The notes: generated by a model from the sequence alone, not told the origin. Positions 35,693 to 46,355 are shown, numbered from the stretch's first letter. The stretch is DNA of 49,121 bases from Reyranella sp. (GCA_019750135.1 JAIEOV010000020.1:1-49121), one strand, 5' to 3'. Numbers and translations are program-made.

Positions 35693-36180
35693 GCAGATAG
35701 GAACGACAGGCATCGGCCGCCGGCTCACCACGCGTCGCATCGAGCCAGTCGACGATGCAGGCATTGTCCGGCTCGCCCATGACGTTGAACGGATGGAAAT
35801 CGCCATGGCAGAGCCGGTCGCCGTTGGGCATGTCGGCCAGCCGGTCCAGCAGCCGGCCTTGCCGGCTGCCTCCCAAGGCCGCCGCTCTCCGGATGCGGTC
35901 GATCAGCCGGGCCTTCAAATCCGGTAGCAGCACGGCCTCATGCCGGTGAATCGCGAGTTGCAAGCGCACCATTGCCTTCATGTAGAGGGCCAGCGCCTCC
36001 GGTTGACCGCCTATCGCCTCCGCGAAGCTCGGCCCGTCGGCGCGAGTCATGACGATGCCCCATCTCTCGCCGACGTTTGGGGACCCCGCGCTTGTAAAGC
36101 TTCAATACGTCCGATCCAATTTCGAAGACCTCGGCTTCTTTGCTCGATCCAATGAGACGGCCCGGTTCCAGTTCACTCAT
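35690..36180 (-). pseudogene. Decayed phosphotransferase (APH/kinase-like) gene
   Basis: The N-terminal piece MSELEPGRLIGSSKEAEVFE with SDVLKLYKRGVPKR is the glycine-rich, nucleotide-binding start of an aminoglycoside-phosphotransferase-like kinase. In another frame the same gene goes on as RWGIVMTRADGPSFAEA ... LCHGDFHPFNVMGE and ACIVDWLDATRGEPAADACR, with the catalytic HGDFHPFN and the metal-binding D of IVDWLD. About 25-30 residues are missing at the join near 36065-36095, so an internal deletion caused the frameshift. The 3' end is lost at the junction with the convergent pseudogene. Confidence 0.72.
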
Positions 36181-36239
36181 CGTGATCCTCGATACTTCTT
36201 CGAGCGGACCTTGTAGCATCGCCTAAAATGAGGAAACGC

Positions 36240-37244
36240 ATGAAGTTCGGCATTTTCGACCACATGGATCGCGCCGGTCCCGATCTCGGCCGGCAGTTCG
36301 ACCAGCGCCTGAAGTTGATCGAGCTCTACGAGCGCTCGGGCTTTCATGGCTATCACCTGGCCGAGCACCATGCGACGCCGCTCGGCATGGCGCCCTCGCC
36401 CAGCGTGTTCCTGGCGGCCGTGGCGCAGCGCACCAAGCGGCTGCGCTTTGGGCCGCTGGTCTACACGGTGAACCTCTATCATCCGCTCAGGCTGATCGAC
36501 GAGATCTGCATGCTCGACCAGATGAGCGGCGGGCGGTTGGAGCTCGGCATCGGCCGCGGCATCTCACCCTACGAGGTGGGCTACTACGGCGTCGATCCCG
36601 CCACCGGGCCGGAGCGTTTTTCCGAGGCCATGGAGGTGATCCTGAAGGGCCTCACCGAGAAGCGGTTGAACCACGAGGGCAAGTACTTCACCTTCAAGGA
36701 CGTGCCGATGGAGATGCAGCCGGTGCAGCGGCCGCATCCGCCCTTGTGGTACGGCGCCAACTCGCTGGAGAGCGCCGACCGGCTGGCCAAGCAGGCGTGC
36801 AACACCGTGGTCGGCATGCGGGCCGACGGCGTCGGCCAGTTCTCGGCGCGCTACCGTGCGGCGTGGAGGGCGCTCGGCCGCGCCGACGAGGACCTGCCGC
36901 TGATCGGGCTCAGCCGGCACGTCGTGGTGGGCGATACCGACCGCGAAGCGCAGAGCGCCGCCAAGCGGGCCTTCGCGCTGTGGTACGACGCCCTGCTGCA
37001 TCTCTGGCGCGCCCATGGCGTCGGCCTGCCGCGCCAGATGATCCCGGCGGAGTTCGAGCCGGCCCTGGAAGGCGGCTACATCGTCGCCGGGTCGCCCTCG
37101 ACGGTGCGTGACCGGCTGAAGAAAGACAACGAGGTCGCCGGCATCAACTACTGTCTGTGCCGGCTCGCCTTCGGCGACCTGTCGTTCGAGGAATCGTCGC
37201 GCTCGATCGAGCTTCTGGCCAAGGAAGTGATGCCGGCGCTCTAG
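36240..37244 (+). CDS. LLM class flavin-dependent oxidoreductase
   Basis: A 334-residue luciferase-like enzyme. GFHGYHLAEHHATPLGMAPSP, LRFGPLVYTVNLYHPLRL and SGGRLELGIGRGISPYEVGYYG are typical of the family's substrate and flavin pocket; the YIVAGSPSTVRDRLKK segment near the end binds the flavin phosphate. The ATG at 36240 has gagga six bases upstream; the ATG at 36228 lies inside that Shine-Dalgarno sequence and is unlikely. Related in style to the LLM gene at 230-1432. Substrate unknown. Confidence 0.9.
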   Translation: MKFGIFDHMDRAGPDLGRQFDQRLKLIELYERSGFHGYHLAEHHATPLGMAPSPSVFLAAVAQRTKRLRFGPLVYTVNLYHPLRLIDEICMLDQMSGGRLELGIGRGISPYEVGYYGVDPATGPERFSEAMEVILKGLTEKRLNHEGKYFTFKDVPMEMQPVQRPHPPLWYGANSLESADRLAKQACNTVVGMRADGVGQFSARYRAAWRALGRADEDLPLIGLSRHVVVGDTDREAQSAAKRAFALWYDALLHLWRAHGVGLPRQMIPAEFEPALEGGYIVAGSPSTVRDRLKKDNEVAGINYCLCRLAFGDLSFEESSRSIELLAKEVMPAL

Positions 37245-37415
37245 CGCTGGGGGCGTCCCCCCGCCCCAAAAAGTCGAGGCCCGCGGCCCCACCTACGCGT
37301 GAGCCGCGGACCCCGTCCCCCTCCGTGAAACACGCCCGTCGCTGTGGAACGCGGTTCGGGTCGTGCCCCCCTCCTTGAAGATTTGACTAGCTGCTGAGAA
37401 GAAACGATCGGTGAG

Positions 37416-37447
37416 AAAAAGCCGGCGGTGGTGGGGCCACCGCCGGC
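37416..37447 (-). terminator. Intrinsic terminator of the DegP-like gene
   Basis: An 11-bp perfect stem (gccggcggtgg / ccaccgccggc) with a 5-base loop, followed on the minus strand by TTTTTCTC. It lies 18 bases after the protease stop. The rest of the gap to the LLM gene (37245-37415) shows no other element. Confidence 0.85.
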
Positions 37448-37464
37448 TCTCTCAAGAGGATCAG

Positions 37465-39006
<1,542 letters not shown>

Positions 39007-39184
39007 CTAAGCTACCTCCTGAGGGTCCGGGCTTTTCGCAGGAGGAATATGGGCGTGGCCCCATGGCGACCGGATGGCTGCTAAATTGAATGTTTGTATA
39101 GTTGGGGAACGTTGTTTTTGCGGGGAATTACAGGCAGATGCTGGCTCCAACGACCGTCGCGACCGCCCTACCGATGAGCCAGCC

Positions 39185-39859
39185 GTGAAGATCCTCCTCG
39201 TCGAAGACGACAAGCAGACCTCCAACTACATCGCCAAGGGCCTGCGCGAGCACGGCCATGTCGTCGACCAGGCCGACAACGGCCGCGACGGGCTCTACCT
39301 CGCCACCGGCGAGAAGTACGACGTCATGATCGTCGATCGCATGCTGCCCAGCATGGACGGCCTGTCGCTGGTCAAGGCGGCGCGTACCTCCAATGTGCGC
39401 ACGCCGGTGCTGTTCCTCACCACCATGGGCGGCATCGACGATCGCGTGGCCGGCTTCGACGCCGGCGGCGACGACTATCTCGTGAAGCCCTTCGCCTTCG
39501 CCGAGCTGCTGGCGCGCGTCGGCGCGCTGGCGCGGCGGCCACCGATCGTGGCGACGACGTCGCTGTCGGTCGGCGATCTCGAGATGGACCTGCTCGCCCG
39601 CACCGTGACGCGCGCCGGCAAGCGCATCGATCTCCTGGCGCAGGAGTTCAAGATCCTGGAGTACCTGCTGCGCCATGCCGGCGAGGTGGTGACGCGCACC
39701 ATGCTGCTGGAGAAGGTCTGGGACTTCCATTTCGATCCCAAGACCAACATCGTCGAGACGCACATCAGCCGCCTGCGCTCCAAGATCGACAAGGGCTTCG
39801 GCCGCCCGCTCCTGCACACCGTCCGGGGGGCTGGCTATGTCATCCGCGCGCCCGAGTAG
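39185..39859 (+). CDS. Two-component response regulator, OmpR/PhoB type
   Basis: A 224-residue regulator. The receiver domain has acidic residues Glu7-Asp8-Asp9, phospho-acceptor Asp51 (VMIVDRMLP) and Lys101 (DYLVKPF). The C-terminal winged-helix domain includes LDLLAQEFKILEYLLRHAGEVV-like sequence, TRTMLLEKVWDFHFDPKTN and ISRLRSKIDKG...VRGAGYVI, similar to CusR/CopR-type metal-responsive regulators. GTG start at 39185; the 178-base gap to the protease gene probably holds both promoters. The histidine kinase gene overlaps its end by 23 bases. Confidence 0.94.
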   Translation: MKILLVEDDKQTSNYIAKGLREHGHVVDQADNGRDGLYLATGEKYDVMIVDRMLPSMDGLSLVKAARTSNVRTPVLFLTTMGGIDDRVAGFDAGGDDYLVKPFAFAELLARVGALARRPPIVATTSLSVGDLEMDLLARTVTRAGKRIDLLAQEFKILEYLLRHAGEVVTRTMLLEKVWDFHFDPKTNIVETHISRLRSKIDKGFGRPLLHTVRGAGYVIRAPE

Positions 39860-41225
39860 CACGCTCGGCCGCATCCTGCGGTCGGTGAGCTTCCGGCTGA
39901 CGCTGTTCTATGCCGCGTTGTTCATCGCCTCTGCCGGCGCCCTGTTCGCCACCGTCTACGTGACGGCGACGTCGGCGATGCAGACCGACATGGCGGCCGT
40001 GCTGCGCTCGGAAGCCTACCAGCTCGCCGAGGTCCATAGCCGCACCGGCCTCAACGGCCTGGCCCAGCAGATCGCGCGACGCATGAACTTCCGCACGCGC
40101 GGCCCGATCTTCTACCTCTTGCAGGGCCCCAACGGCCGCGTCGTCGTCGGCAACCTGCCCGGCATGCCACCGGTCAACGGCGTCGTCGACTTCGTGCCCA
40201 AGCCCGACACGCCGGAGCCCGACGGCGAGCAGACCAAGCTGACCGGCTTCGGCCTCACCCTGCCGGACGGCTCGTTCCTGCTGGTCGCGCAGGACGCCGC
40301 GCGGCTCACCGACATGCAGCACGCCATCGTGCGCGCCTTCGCCTGGGCGGGCGGGCTCACGCTGCTGCTCGCCATCGCCGGCGGTGCGGTGCTGGCCAAT
40401 TCCTTCCTGCGCCGCATCGACGCCATCACGCGCACCAACCGCGCCATCATGGAGGGCGATCTCTCGGCCCGCATCCCCGTGCGCGGCACGCACGACGAGA
40501 TCGACCAGCTCATCGCCAGCCTCAACGCCATGCTGGGCCGCATCCAGCAGCTGATGGACGGGCTGCGCCAGGTGTCGAGCGACATCGCCCACGATCTGCG
40601 CACGCCGCTCGGCCGCCTGCGCCAGCACCTGGAAGACGCGCGCGAGCGGGCCAAGACCACGGCGGAATACGACGCCGCAACGGATGCCGCCATCGAGGAA
40701 GCCGACGAGCTGCTGGAGACCTTCTCCGCCCTGCTGCGCATCGCCCAGGTCGAGGCCGGTGCGCAGAAGAGCGCCTTCGCCGAACTCGATCTCTCCGCCC
40801 TGGTCCGCAGCGTCGGCGAGGCCTATCAGCCGTCGGCCGAGGATTCCGACCACAAGCTCGACATTCACATCGAGGACGGCGTGCATCTCACCGGCGACCG
40901 TCAGTTGCTGGCCCAGATGATCTCGAACCTGGTCGAGAACGCGCTGCGCCACACGCCTGACGGCTCCACGGTGACGCTGGCGTTGCGCCGCGCCGGAGCA
41001 CGCTTCGACATCGAAGTTGCCGACAACGGTCCGGGCATTCCCGAGGCCGAACGCGGCCGGGTGTTCGACCGCTTCTACCGCCTCGACCGCAGCCGCTCGA
41101 CCTCCGGCAGCGGCCTTGGCTTGGCGCTGGTCAAGGCGATCGCCGGCCTGCACGGCCTTTCGATCGAGCTCACCGACCGCAAACCGGGCCTGGGCGTCGT
41201 CGTGACCGGCACGGCCGCGCGGTAA
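39837..41225 (+). CDS. Two-component sensor histidine kinase
   Basis: A 462-residue membrane kinase. Helix 1 spans about residues 20-44 and helix 2 about 166-188, with a periplasmic sensor domain of about 120 residues between them. A HAMP linker (190-240) leads to the H-box SSDIAHDLRTPLGRLRQHLE with His252. The ATP domain has the N-box NLVENALRH (Asn364/368), DNGPG at 397-401 and GSGLGLALVKAIAGLHG. Start ATG at 39837 inside the regulator gene, so they are translationally coupled. It may sense metals or envelope stress, given the neighbouring HtrA gene (inference). Confidence 0.93.
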   Translation: MSSARPSSTLGRILRSVSFRLTLFYAALFIASAGALFATVYVTATSAMQTDMAAVLRSEAYQLAEVHSRTGLNGLAQQIARRMNFRTRGPIFYLLQGPNGRVVVGNLPGMPPVNGVVDFVPKPDTPEPDGEQTKLTGFGLTLPDGSFLLVAQDAARLTDMQHAIVRAFAWAGGLTLLLAIAGGAVLANSFLRRIDAITRTNRAIMEGDLSARIPVRGTHDEIDQLIASLNAMLGRIQQLMDGLRQVSSDIAHDLRTPLGRLRQHLEDARERAKTTAEYDAATDAAIEEADELLETFSALLRIAQVEAGAQKSAFAELDLSALVRSVGEAYQPSAEDSDHKLDIHIEDGVHLTGDRQLLAQMISNLVENALRHTPDGSTVTLALRRAGARFDIEVADNGPGIPEAERGRVFDRFYRLDRSRSTSGSGLGLALVKAIAGLHGLSIELTDRKPGLGVVVTGTAAR

Positions 41226-41231
41226 ATCTTG

Positions 41232-41260
41232 CCGGAGCGCCGGCGGTCCGGAAGACCATG
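41232..41260. repeat. Remnant of the nested palindromic repeat, copy D
   Basis: ccggagcgccggcggtccgg followed by aagaccatga keeps one arm of the family (compare gccggcggtccggaagagcatgag at 33 kb). The other arm is missing. It lies just before the propeller protein and supplies an ATG at 41258 that could be mistaken for its start. Confidence 0.6.
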
Positions 41261-41296
41261 ATTGCTCCGACTGTCGGTCGAGGCGACACTGCGCGG

Positions 41297-42376
41297 ATGA
41301 AAAAGCCAACACCCGCCCGTCCCCTGCTCGCCTATGTCGGCAGCTACACGACACCCGAGCGGCACGGCGAGGGCAACGGCATCAACGTCTATCGCGTCGA
41401 CCGCCGCACCGGCGCCTTCACCCACCTGCAGCATCTCGGCGGCCTGGAGAATCCATCCTTCCTCGCCATCAACGCGGCCGGAACGCGCCTCTACTCGGTG
41501 CATGGCGATCGCAGCGAGATCAACTCCTTCACCATCGATCCCGCCACGGGGCACCTGGCGCCGCTCAATCGCCAGCCGACCGGCGGCTACAACCCCGTCC
41601 ATCTCGCCTTCGACGCGACCGGCCGCTTCCTGGCGGTGTGCAACTACGGCACCGATTCGGTCGTCGCCTTCCCGCTCGCGGGCGACGGCAGCCTGCTGCC
41701 CTACCGCACGCTCACCACGGTGACCGGCACGCTCGGGCCCCATCGCACACAGCAGCGCACCATGTGCGCGCATCATATCCCGCTCGATAGGACCGGGCGG
41801 TTCTTCTACGTGCCGTGCAAAGGCTCCGACGTCGTCATCGCCTACCGCCTCGATACGAAGCGCAAGATCCTGGTCGAGACGGCGCGCGTGACCGCGCGGC
41901 CGGGCGCCGCGCCGCGCCACATCGATTTCCATCCCACCAAGGCGCTGGCCTACGTTATCAACGAGCTCGATTCGACGCTCACGACCTATCGCCAGGACCG
42001 GCAGAGCGGCGCGCTCACGCCGCTGCAGACGATCCCGTCCACGCCATCGGAGTTCACCGGCTACAGCACGGGCGCCGAAATCTGGGTCGATCGCGCCGGG
42101 CGCAACGTCTATGTCTCCAACCGCGGCCACGACAGCATCGGCGTGTTCGGCATCGATCGGGCCAAGGGGACGCTGTCGCCGCGCCAGTGGGTGCCGACCC
42201 ATGGCAGCACACCGCGCTTCTTCGCTTTCGATCCCGATCAGCGCTTCCTCTATGTCGCCAACCAGGACGGCCGCTCGATCGTGGGCTACCGCGTCGGTCG
42301 CGACGGACGGCTGGCTCCGACCCGCATCCGGGTCAGGGTCGGCAGCCCGGCCTGCATCGTCTTCTCACCGGGCTAA
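41297..42376 (+). CDS. Lactonase family beta-propeller protein (6-phosphogluconolactonase-like)
   Basis: About 359 residues forming a seven-bladed beta-propeller of the COG2706 (Pgl) type. AYVGSYTTPERHGEGNGINVYRV is the usual first blade; NPSFLAINAAGTRLYSVHGD, GGYNPVHLAFDATGRFLAVCNYG and VSNRGHDSIGVFGIDRAKG are later blades. Members hydrolyse 6-phosphogluconolactone, other lactones or have unknown roles. I place the start at 41297 (MKKPTP); the ATG at 41258 belongs to the palindromic remnant but does have ggaag upstream. It overlaps the convergent hypothetical gene by 12 bases. Confidence 0.85.
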   Translation: MKKPTPARPLLAYVGSYTTPERHGEGNGINVYRVDRRTGAFTHLQHLGGLENPSFLAINAAGTRLYSVHGDRSEINSFTIDPATGHLAPLNRQPTGGYNPVHLAFDATGRFLAVCNYGTDSVVAFPLAGDGSLLPYRTLTTVTGTLGPHRTQQRTMCAHHIPLDRTGRFFYVPCKGSDVVIAYRLDTKRKILVETARVTARPGAAPRHIDFHPTKALAYVINELDSTLTTYRQDRQSGALTPLQTIPSTPSEFTGYSTGAEIWVDRAGRNVYVSNRGHDSIGVFGIDRAKGTLSPRQWVPTHGSTPRFFAFDPDQRFLYVANQDGRSIVGYRVGRDGRLAPTRIRVRVGSPACIVFSPG

Positions 42377-42751
42377 CTTTTCCTGCCGAAAGATAGCCGC
42401 CCGCACGATGCGGTTCGCCTGGTCCGTGCCCTGCTCCAGATCGACCAGCAGGTCGGTGATCGGGGCACCACGATGGAGCCGGCGGCGTGATTCCTGGTTG
42501 ACCCGCGCCAGCGAGCCGAGCTCGGTTTCCATGTCGTCGGACACCTCGACCAGGCCGTCGGCCGCGGCGTCGGCATAGGCCCGTTCGGCCCTCTCCAGGT
42601 TCACCGCCAGGCGACTCCTGACGGTCTCAGGCGCGCTCTGGGAGCATTGGTCGACGCCAGCCAGCGCCAGGAGGTAGTTCTCCAGGATGGGATCGACACG
42701 CTCCTTTGGGACAGGCGCCACGTCGATTCTCCCGCTGCTTGCCACACACAT
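42365..42751 (-). CDS. Hypothetical helical protein
   Basis: A 128-residue protein, predicted almost all helical with heptad-like hydrophobics (ILENYLLALAGVDQ, NLERAERAYADAAADGLVEV, DLLVDLEQGTDQANRIVRAA read in pieces). No signal peptide, no recognised motif. The chosen start at 42751 gives the likely protein; the open frame continues to 42877 but would oppose the Crp/Fnr gene start. It sits between convergent lactonase and divergent regulator genes. Function unknown. Confidence 0.6.
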   Translation of the reverse strand: MCVASSGRIDVAPVPKERVDPILENYLLALAGVDQCSQSAPETVRSRLAVNLERAERAYADAAADGLVEVSDDMETELGSLARVNQESRRRLHRGAPITDLLVDLEQGTDQANRIVRAAIFRQEKLAR

Positions 42752-42877
42752 GAAGCGATTCTGCCAAAGCGGTTGTCGCGCTCTGTGGTAATTCTCACAT
42801 TGCGGCAGACGATTAGCGAAATTGCTTCCCCTACAAGGAGTTGAACCGGCCAGCCGCCATGTCATGCTGCAGCGCAC

Positions 42878-43555
42878 ATGAGCGACGAGACCCCGCTTCG
42901 CAGCATCTCCCTCTTCGACGGTCTGACGGACGCCGAGCTGTCGGCGGTCGCGTCATCGTGCGCCATCCGCACGTTCGAGAAACAAGCTCAGATCCTGGGT
43001 GAGCAGGAGCCGACGACGGACGTGTTCTTCATCCTGTCCGGCACCGTACGTTCCACCAGCTACACCTCGGCGGGGCGCGAGGTCATCTTCAACGAGATCG
43101 AGGCCGGCGAGATCTTCGGCGAGTTCTCCGCCGTGGACGGCCTCTCCCGCTCCTCTTCGGTCGTGGCGATGACCGATTGCCGCGTCGCCCGCATGACCAG
43201 GGACAAGTTCCTGCAGATGCTCGAGGGCAACGGCAAGATCGCCGTCCGCCTGATCGAGCTCCTGGTCGTCAAGATCCGGTCGATGTCGGAGCGCGTGTTC
43301 GAGGTGAGCGCGCTTGCTGTGCGCGAGCGGGTGCGGCGCGAGCTGCTGCGACTCGCCAAGGACGGCGAGGAGTTCCGCAACGGCATCGTCATCAGGCCGG
43401 CGCCGACGCACTACGAGATCGCCGCCCGCATCGGCTCGCACCGTGAAGCCGTGACCCGCGAGTTCAACCGCCTGGAGGCCGACGGCATCGTCGAGGTCCG
43501 CAGGAGGCAATTGCGGATCGTCGACATCAAGCGGCTGCAGGAAGGCGAAGAGTAG
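42878..43555 (+). CDS. Crp/Fnr family transcriptional regulator
   Basis: A 225-residue regulator. The cyclic-nucleotide-binding-like domain spans about residues 8-125 (LFDGLTDAELSAVASSCAIRTF, ILSGTVRSTSYTSAGREVIF, EAGEIFGEFSAVDG). A helical linker leads to the HTH domain THYEIAARIGSHREAVTREFNRLEADGIVEV at about 180-210. GEFSAVDG carries the phosphate-binding glutamate of CRP-type proteins, so a cyclic nucleotide may bind. No cysteines fit an FNR iron-sulfur site. Targets unknown. Confidence 0.92.
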   Translation: MSDETPLRSISLFDGLTDAELSAVASSCAIRTFEKQAQILGEQEPTTDVFFILSGTVRSTSYTSAGREVIFNEIEAGEIFGEFSAVDGLSRSSSVVAMTDCRVARMTRDKFLQMLEGNGKIAVRLIELLVVKIRSMSERVFEVSALAVRERVRRELLRLAKDGEEFRNGIVIRPAPTHYEIAARIGSHREAVTREFNRLEADGIVEVRRRQLRIVDIKRLQEGEE

Positions 43556-43702
43556 CAAGGCGGCCTCGCCCCCAACGCGCCGCGCGGCGGCGCCCGTCGA
43601 ACAATTTGCCTCGATCTCTTCTCGGCCGGCTGGAACCGCGGCCACCGAATGCTTACTCCACTGCACTTTCGCTGCAATTCCACCCATCCATACACGTATT
43701 TA

Positions 43703-43730
43703 TTGATACTACTTTAACGTGTGATATATT
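43703..43730 (+). promoter_or_regulatory. Sigma-70 type promoter of the membrane protein gene
   Basis: TTGATA (43703-43708) and TATATT (43725-43730) are separated by 16 bases in a markedly AT-rich patch (43690-43750), in contrast to the high-GC surroundings. It lies 27 bases before the GTG start of the next gene. Confidence 0.6.
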
Positions 43731-43757
43731 CTAGTATTCAATTGAGGATATTCGACC

Positions 43758-44978
43758 GTGCACACCTACATCTCCAAGCGCCTGGTCGTGGCTGCTTGCA
43801 TCGCCGCGTCGTTGCTTTTCCTGCTGCCTTTGCAGACAGGCTGGGCAGCCGACACACAGCCGAAACTGCCCCCAATCGTCACGGTCGACGGCCAGCCGAC
43901 GTCGCTCAACGGCCGCCTGGTCATACGGCTCGACGGGCCGCTGGCGACAGACCAGGCGGGCAAAGCCAAGCTCTTTTTGAAGGACATTGAGATCAAGGAC
44001 CTGAAGCCGGAACTCACGGTTGACGGTCAGGGGCTGGTGTTCCCCTTGCGGATGACAGCAAACAACAAGGCAGCTTGGGGCAGCCTGCTCGGCTCACCGG
44101 GCGCGTTCAATATCCAGCTACCCCTGGCCGTCTCCGTGGACGACAAGCTATTGGGCTGGAAAGACGACAAGGCCGCCAAGGATGTCGCCTTTGTCGTCTA
44201 TAATCTGTGGCTGATGTTGGGCGCCGCAGTGATCGTGGCGGCAGCGATCTGGTTCGTGTTGCGCATGGCCCGCTACACCACGATCCTACGCGACACGTTG
44301 GTGGCGCAAATCCGGATCAGCGACCGCCCCTTCAGCCTGGCCCGCTCGCAAATGGCCTGGTGGTTCGTCCTCATCCTCACCTCGTTTGCCCTTGTCTACG
44401 TCATCACCGGCAGCACGGAGGCGATCTCAGCACAGGCACTCGTCCTACTTGGCATCACCAGCGCCACGACACTGGGTTCCTCTTTGATCGATCAAAGCCG
44501 CAACGGGCAGGCCAAAACGCTCGAACCCAAGCTCGTTGCGGCGGGCTTCAGCAGCTGCGCCGATGTCGAACAGGCTGTGAAAACGGCGCTGGGGGACTTC
44601 CAAGGGCCATTGACGTGGGAAATCCTCAATGCGGCGGTCACGGCTCTAGCCGCCAAGATCGCCGCGCTCCCATCGCCTGCCGGGCCGCTGCCTCCGGCTT
44701 TGCAGGCCGAGTCCGACGCCATCGCCAAGCTTCGGGGGTACCTCAACTTGATCGCCGACTATCGGTCGGAGTCTTGGTGGACGGATGTCGTGAACGATCT
44801 CAACGGACCGACGGTCCATCGCCTCCAGGTCGTGGTCTGGACGGCCGCGTTGGGCCTCATCTATGTCCTTGAGACCTATCATTCGCTGCAGGTTCCCGTG
44901 TTCTCGGATAACCTGCTGACGCTGATGGGCATCAGCAGTGGCGTGTACCTGGGCTTGAAGATTCCGGAAAAGCAGTGA
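43758..44978 (+). CDS. Membrane protein of unknown function with duplicated two-helix module
   Basis: A 406-residue protein. Signal peptide or anchor at residues 10-30, then a periplasmic beta-rich domain (about 35-135), a membrane helix near 140-165 (YNLWLMLGAAVIVAAAIWFVL), and two helix pairs. The first pair begins with QMAWWFVLILTSFALVYVITG and ends GITSATTLGSSL. The second begins LQVVVWTAALGLIYVLETYH and ends GISSGVYLGLKI. The pairs align well and are separated by about 100 residues of helical cytoplasmic domain, so the gene arose by internal duplication. The GTG start has gagg upstream. It is not obviously linked to neighbours; I recognise the module from other hypothetical proteins but no defined function. 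Confidence 0.85.
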   Translation: MHTYISKRLVVAACIAASLLFLLPLQTGWAADTQPKLPPIVTVDGQPTSLNGRLVIRLDGPLATDQAGKAKLFLKDIEIKDLKPELTVDGQGLVFPLRMTANNKAAWGSLLGSPGAFNIQLPLAVSVDDKLLGWKDDKAAKDVAFVVYNLWLMLGAAVIVAAAIWFVLRMARYTTILRDTLVAQIRISDRPFSLARSQMAWWFVLILTSFALVYVITGSTEAISAQALVLLGITSATTLGSSLIDQSRNGQAKTLEPKLVAAGFSSCADVEQAVKTALGDFQGPLTWEILNAAVTALAAKIAALPSPAGPLPPALQAESDAIAKLRGYLNLIADYRSESWWTDVVNDLNGPTVHRLQVVVWTAALGLIYVLETYHSLQVPVFSDNLLTLMGISSGVYLGLKIPEKQ

Positions 44979-45062
44979 GTCCCCCGGGCATTGTCCTTCA
45001 GCGCGTGACCTTGCATAAAACCTCCTTGGGCACGGCGGTGGCTTTGCTTGAGGAGGATTGCG

Positions 45063-46355
45063 GTGAGCGACAAGACCTACGGCTTCGAGACCCTGTCCCT
45101 TCACGCCGGCGCCGCGCCTGATCCGGCGACCGGCGCGCGGGCGCTGCCGATCTATCAGACCACGGCCTATGTGTTCGAGGACGCCGACCAGGCCGCCGCC
45201 CTGTTCAACCTGCAGACCGTCGGCTTCATCTACTCGCGGCTGACCAACCCGACCAACGCCGCGCTCGAGACAAGGCTCGCCACGCTGGAAGGCGGCCGCG
45301 GCTGCACCGTCACCTCGTCGGGCCATGCCGCGCAGGTGCTGGCGCTGTTCCCGCTGATGGCGCCCGGCGCGGAGATCGTCGCCTCCTCGCGCCTCTATGG
45401 CGGTTCGCTGCAGCAGATGCGCAACACCTATCCGAAGTTCGGCTGGACGGCGAAGATCGTCGACGCCGATGACCCGGAGAATTTCAAGCGCGCCGTCACC
45501 CCTAACACCAAGGCCTTCTTCATCGAGAGCCTGGCCAATCCGGGCGGCGTCATCAGCGACATCGAGGCGATCGCCCGCACCGCCGAGGCGGCCGGCGTGC
45601 CGCTGCTGGTCGACAACACGCTGGCCACGCCCTGGCTGTGCAAGCCGATCGATTACGGCGCCACGCTGATCGTCCACTCGACCACCAAGTTCCTGAGCGG
45701 CACCGGGACCTCGATGGGCGGCGCGGTCGTCGATTCGGGCAAGTTCGACTGGGCCAGGAGCGGCAAGTTCCCCAGCCTCGCCGGGCCTGAGCCCGCCTAT
45801 CACGGGCTCAACTTCTTCGAGAGCTTCGGCGACATGGCCTACACCTTCCACAGCCACGCCGTGGGCCTGCGCGACCTCGGACCGAGCCAGGCCCCGTTCA
45901 ACGCCTGGCTCACCATGCTGGGCATCGAGACCCTGGGCCTGCGCATGGAGCGCCATTGCGCCAACGCGCAGAAAGTCGCCGAATATCTGGCGAAGCATCC
46001 GGCCGTCGCCTGGGTCAACTACGCCGGCCTGCCCGACAACAAGTACCATCAGCTTGCCAAAAAATACCTGCCCAAGGGCGCGGGCTCGATCTTCACCTTC
46101 GGCGTCAAGGGCGGCTACGACGTCGGCATCAAGGTGGTCGACAGCGTCGAGCTGTTCTCCCACCTCGCCAATATCGGCGACGCCAAGAGCCTGATCATCC
46201 ATCCCGCCTCGACCACCCATCGCCAGTTGTCCGACGAGCAGCGCGTCGCCGCCGGCGCCGGCCCCGACGTGCTTCGCCTGTCGATAGGGATCGAAACGGT
46301 GGACGACATCATCGCCGATCTGTCGCAAGCTCTGGAGAAAGCAACCAAGAACTAG
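45063..46355 (+). CDS. O-acetylhomoserine aminocarboxypropyltransferase / Cys-Met metabolism PLP enzyme (MetY-like)
   Basis: A 430-residue PLP enzyme. YGFETLSLHAGAAPDPATGA, ALPIYQTTAYVFEDADQAA, IYSRLTNPTNAALETRLATLEGG, the PLP lysine in HSTTKFLSGTGTSMGG and LIIHPASTTHRQLSDEQR are diagnostic of O-acetylhomoserine sulfhydrylases, which make homocysteine directly from sulfide. The GTG start has aggagg six bases upstream. No SAM riboswitch is recognisable in the 84-base gap upstream. It runs into the first Rieske gene with 20 bases or fewer between them, which may be chance co-transcription. Confidence 0.93.
   Translation: MSDKTYGFETLSLHAGAAPDPATGARALPIYQTTAYVFEDADQAAALFNLQTVGFIYSRLTNPTNAALETRLATLEGGRGCTVTSSGHAAQVLALFPLMAPGAEIVASSRLYGGSLQQMRNTYPKFGWTAKIVDADDPENFKRAVTPNTKAFFIESLANPGGVISDIEAIARTAEAAGVPLLVDNTLATPWLCKPIDYGATLIVHSTTKFLSGTGTSMGGAVVDSGKFDWARSGKFPSLAGPEPAYHGLNFFESFGDMAYTFHSHAVGLRDLGPSQAPFNAWLTMLGIETLGLRMERHCANAQKVAEYLAKHPAVAWVNYAGLPDNKYHQLAKKYLPKGAGSIFTFGVKGGYDVGIKVVDSVELFSHLANIGDAKSLIIHPASTTHRQLSDEQRVAAGAGPDVLRLSIGIETVDDIIADLSQALEKATKN

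Noticed and set aside
36228..36239. ATG at 36228 as start of the LLM gene
   Set aside because: It precedes and overlaps the gagga that fits the ATG at 36240 at normal distance.
44979..45062. Possible SAM riboswitch before the MetY-like gene
   Set aside because: The 84-base gap is short and I see none of the conserved SAM-II or SAM-I core sequences.
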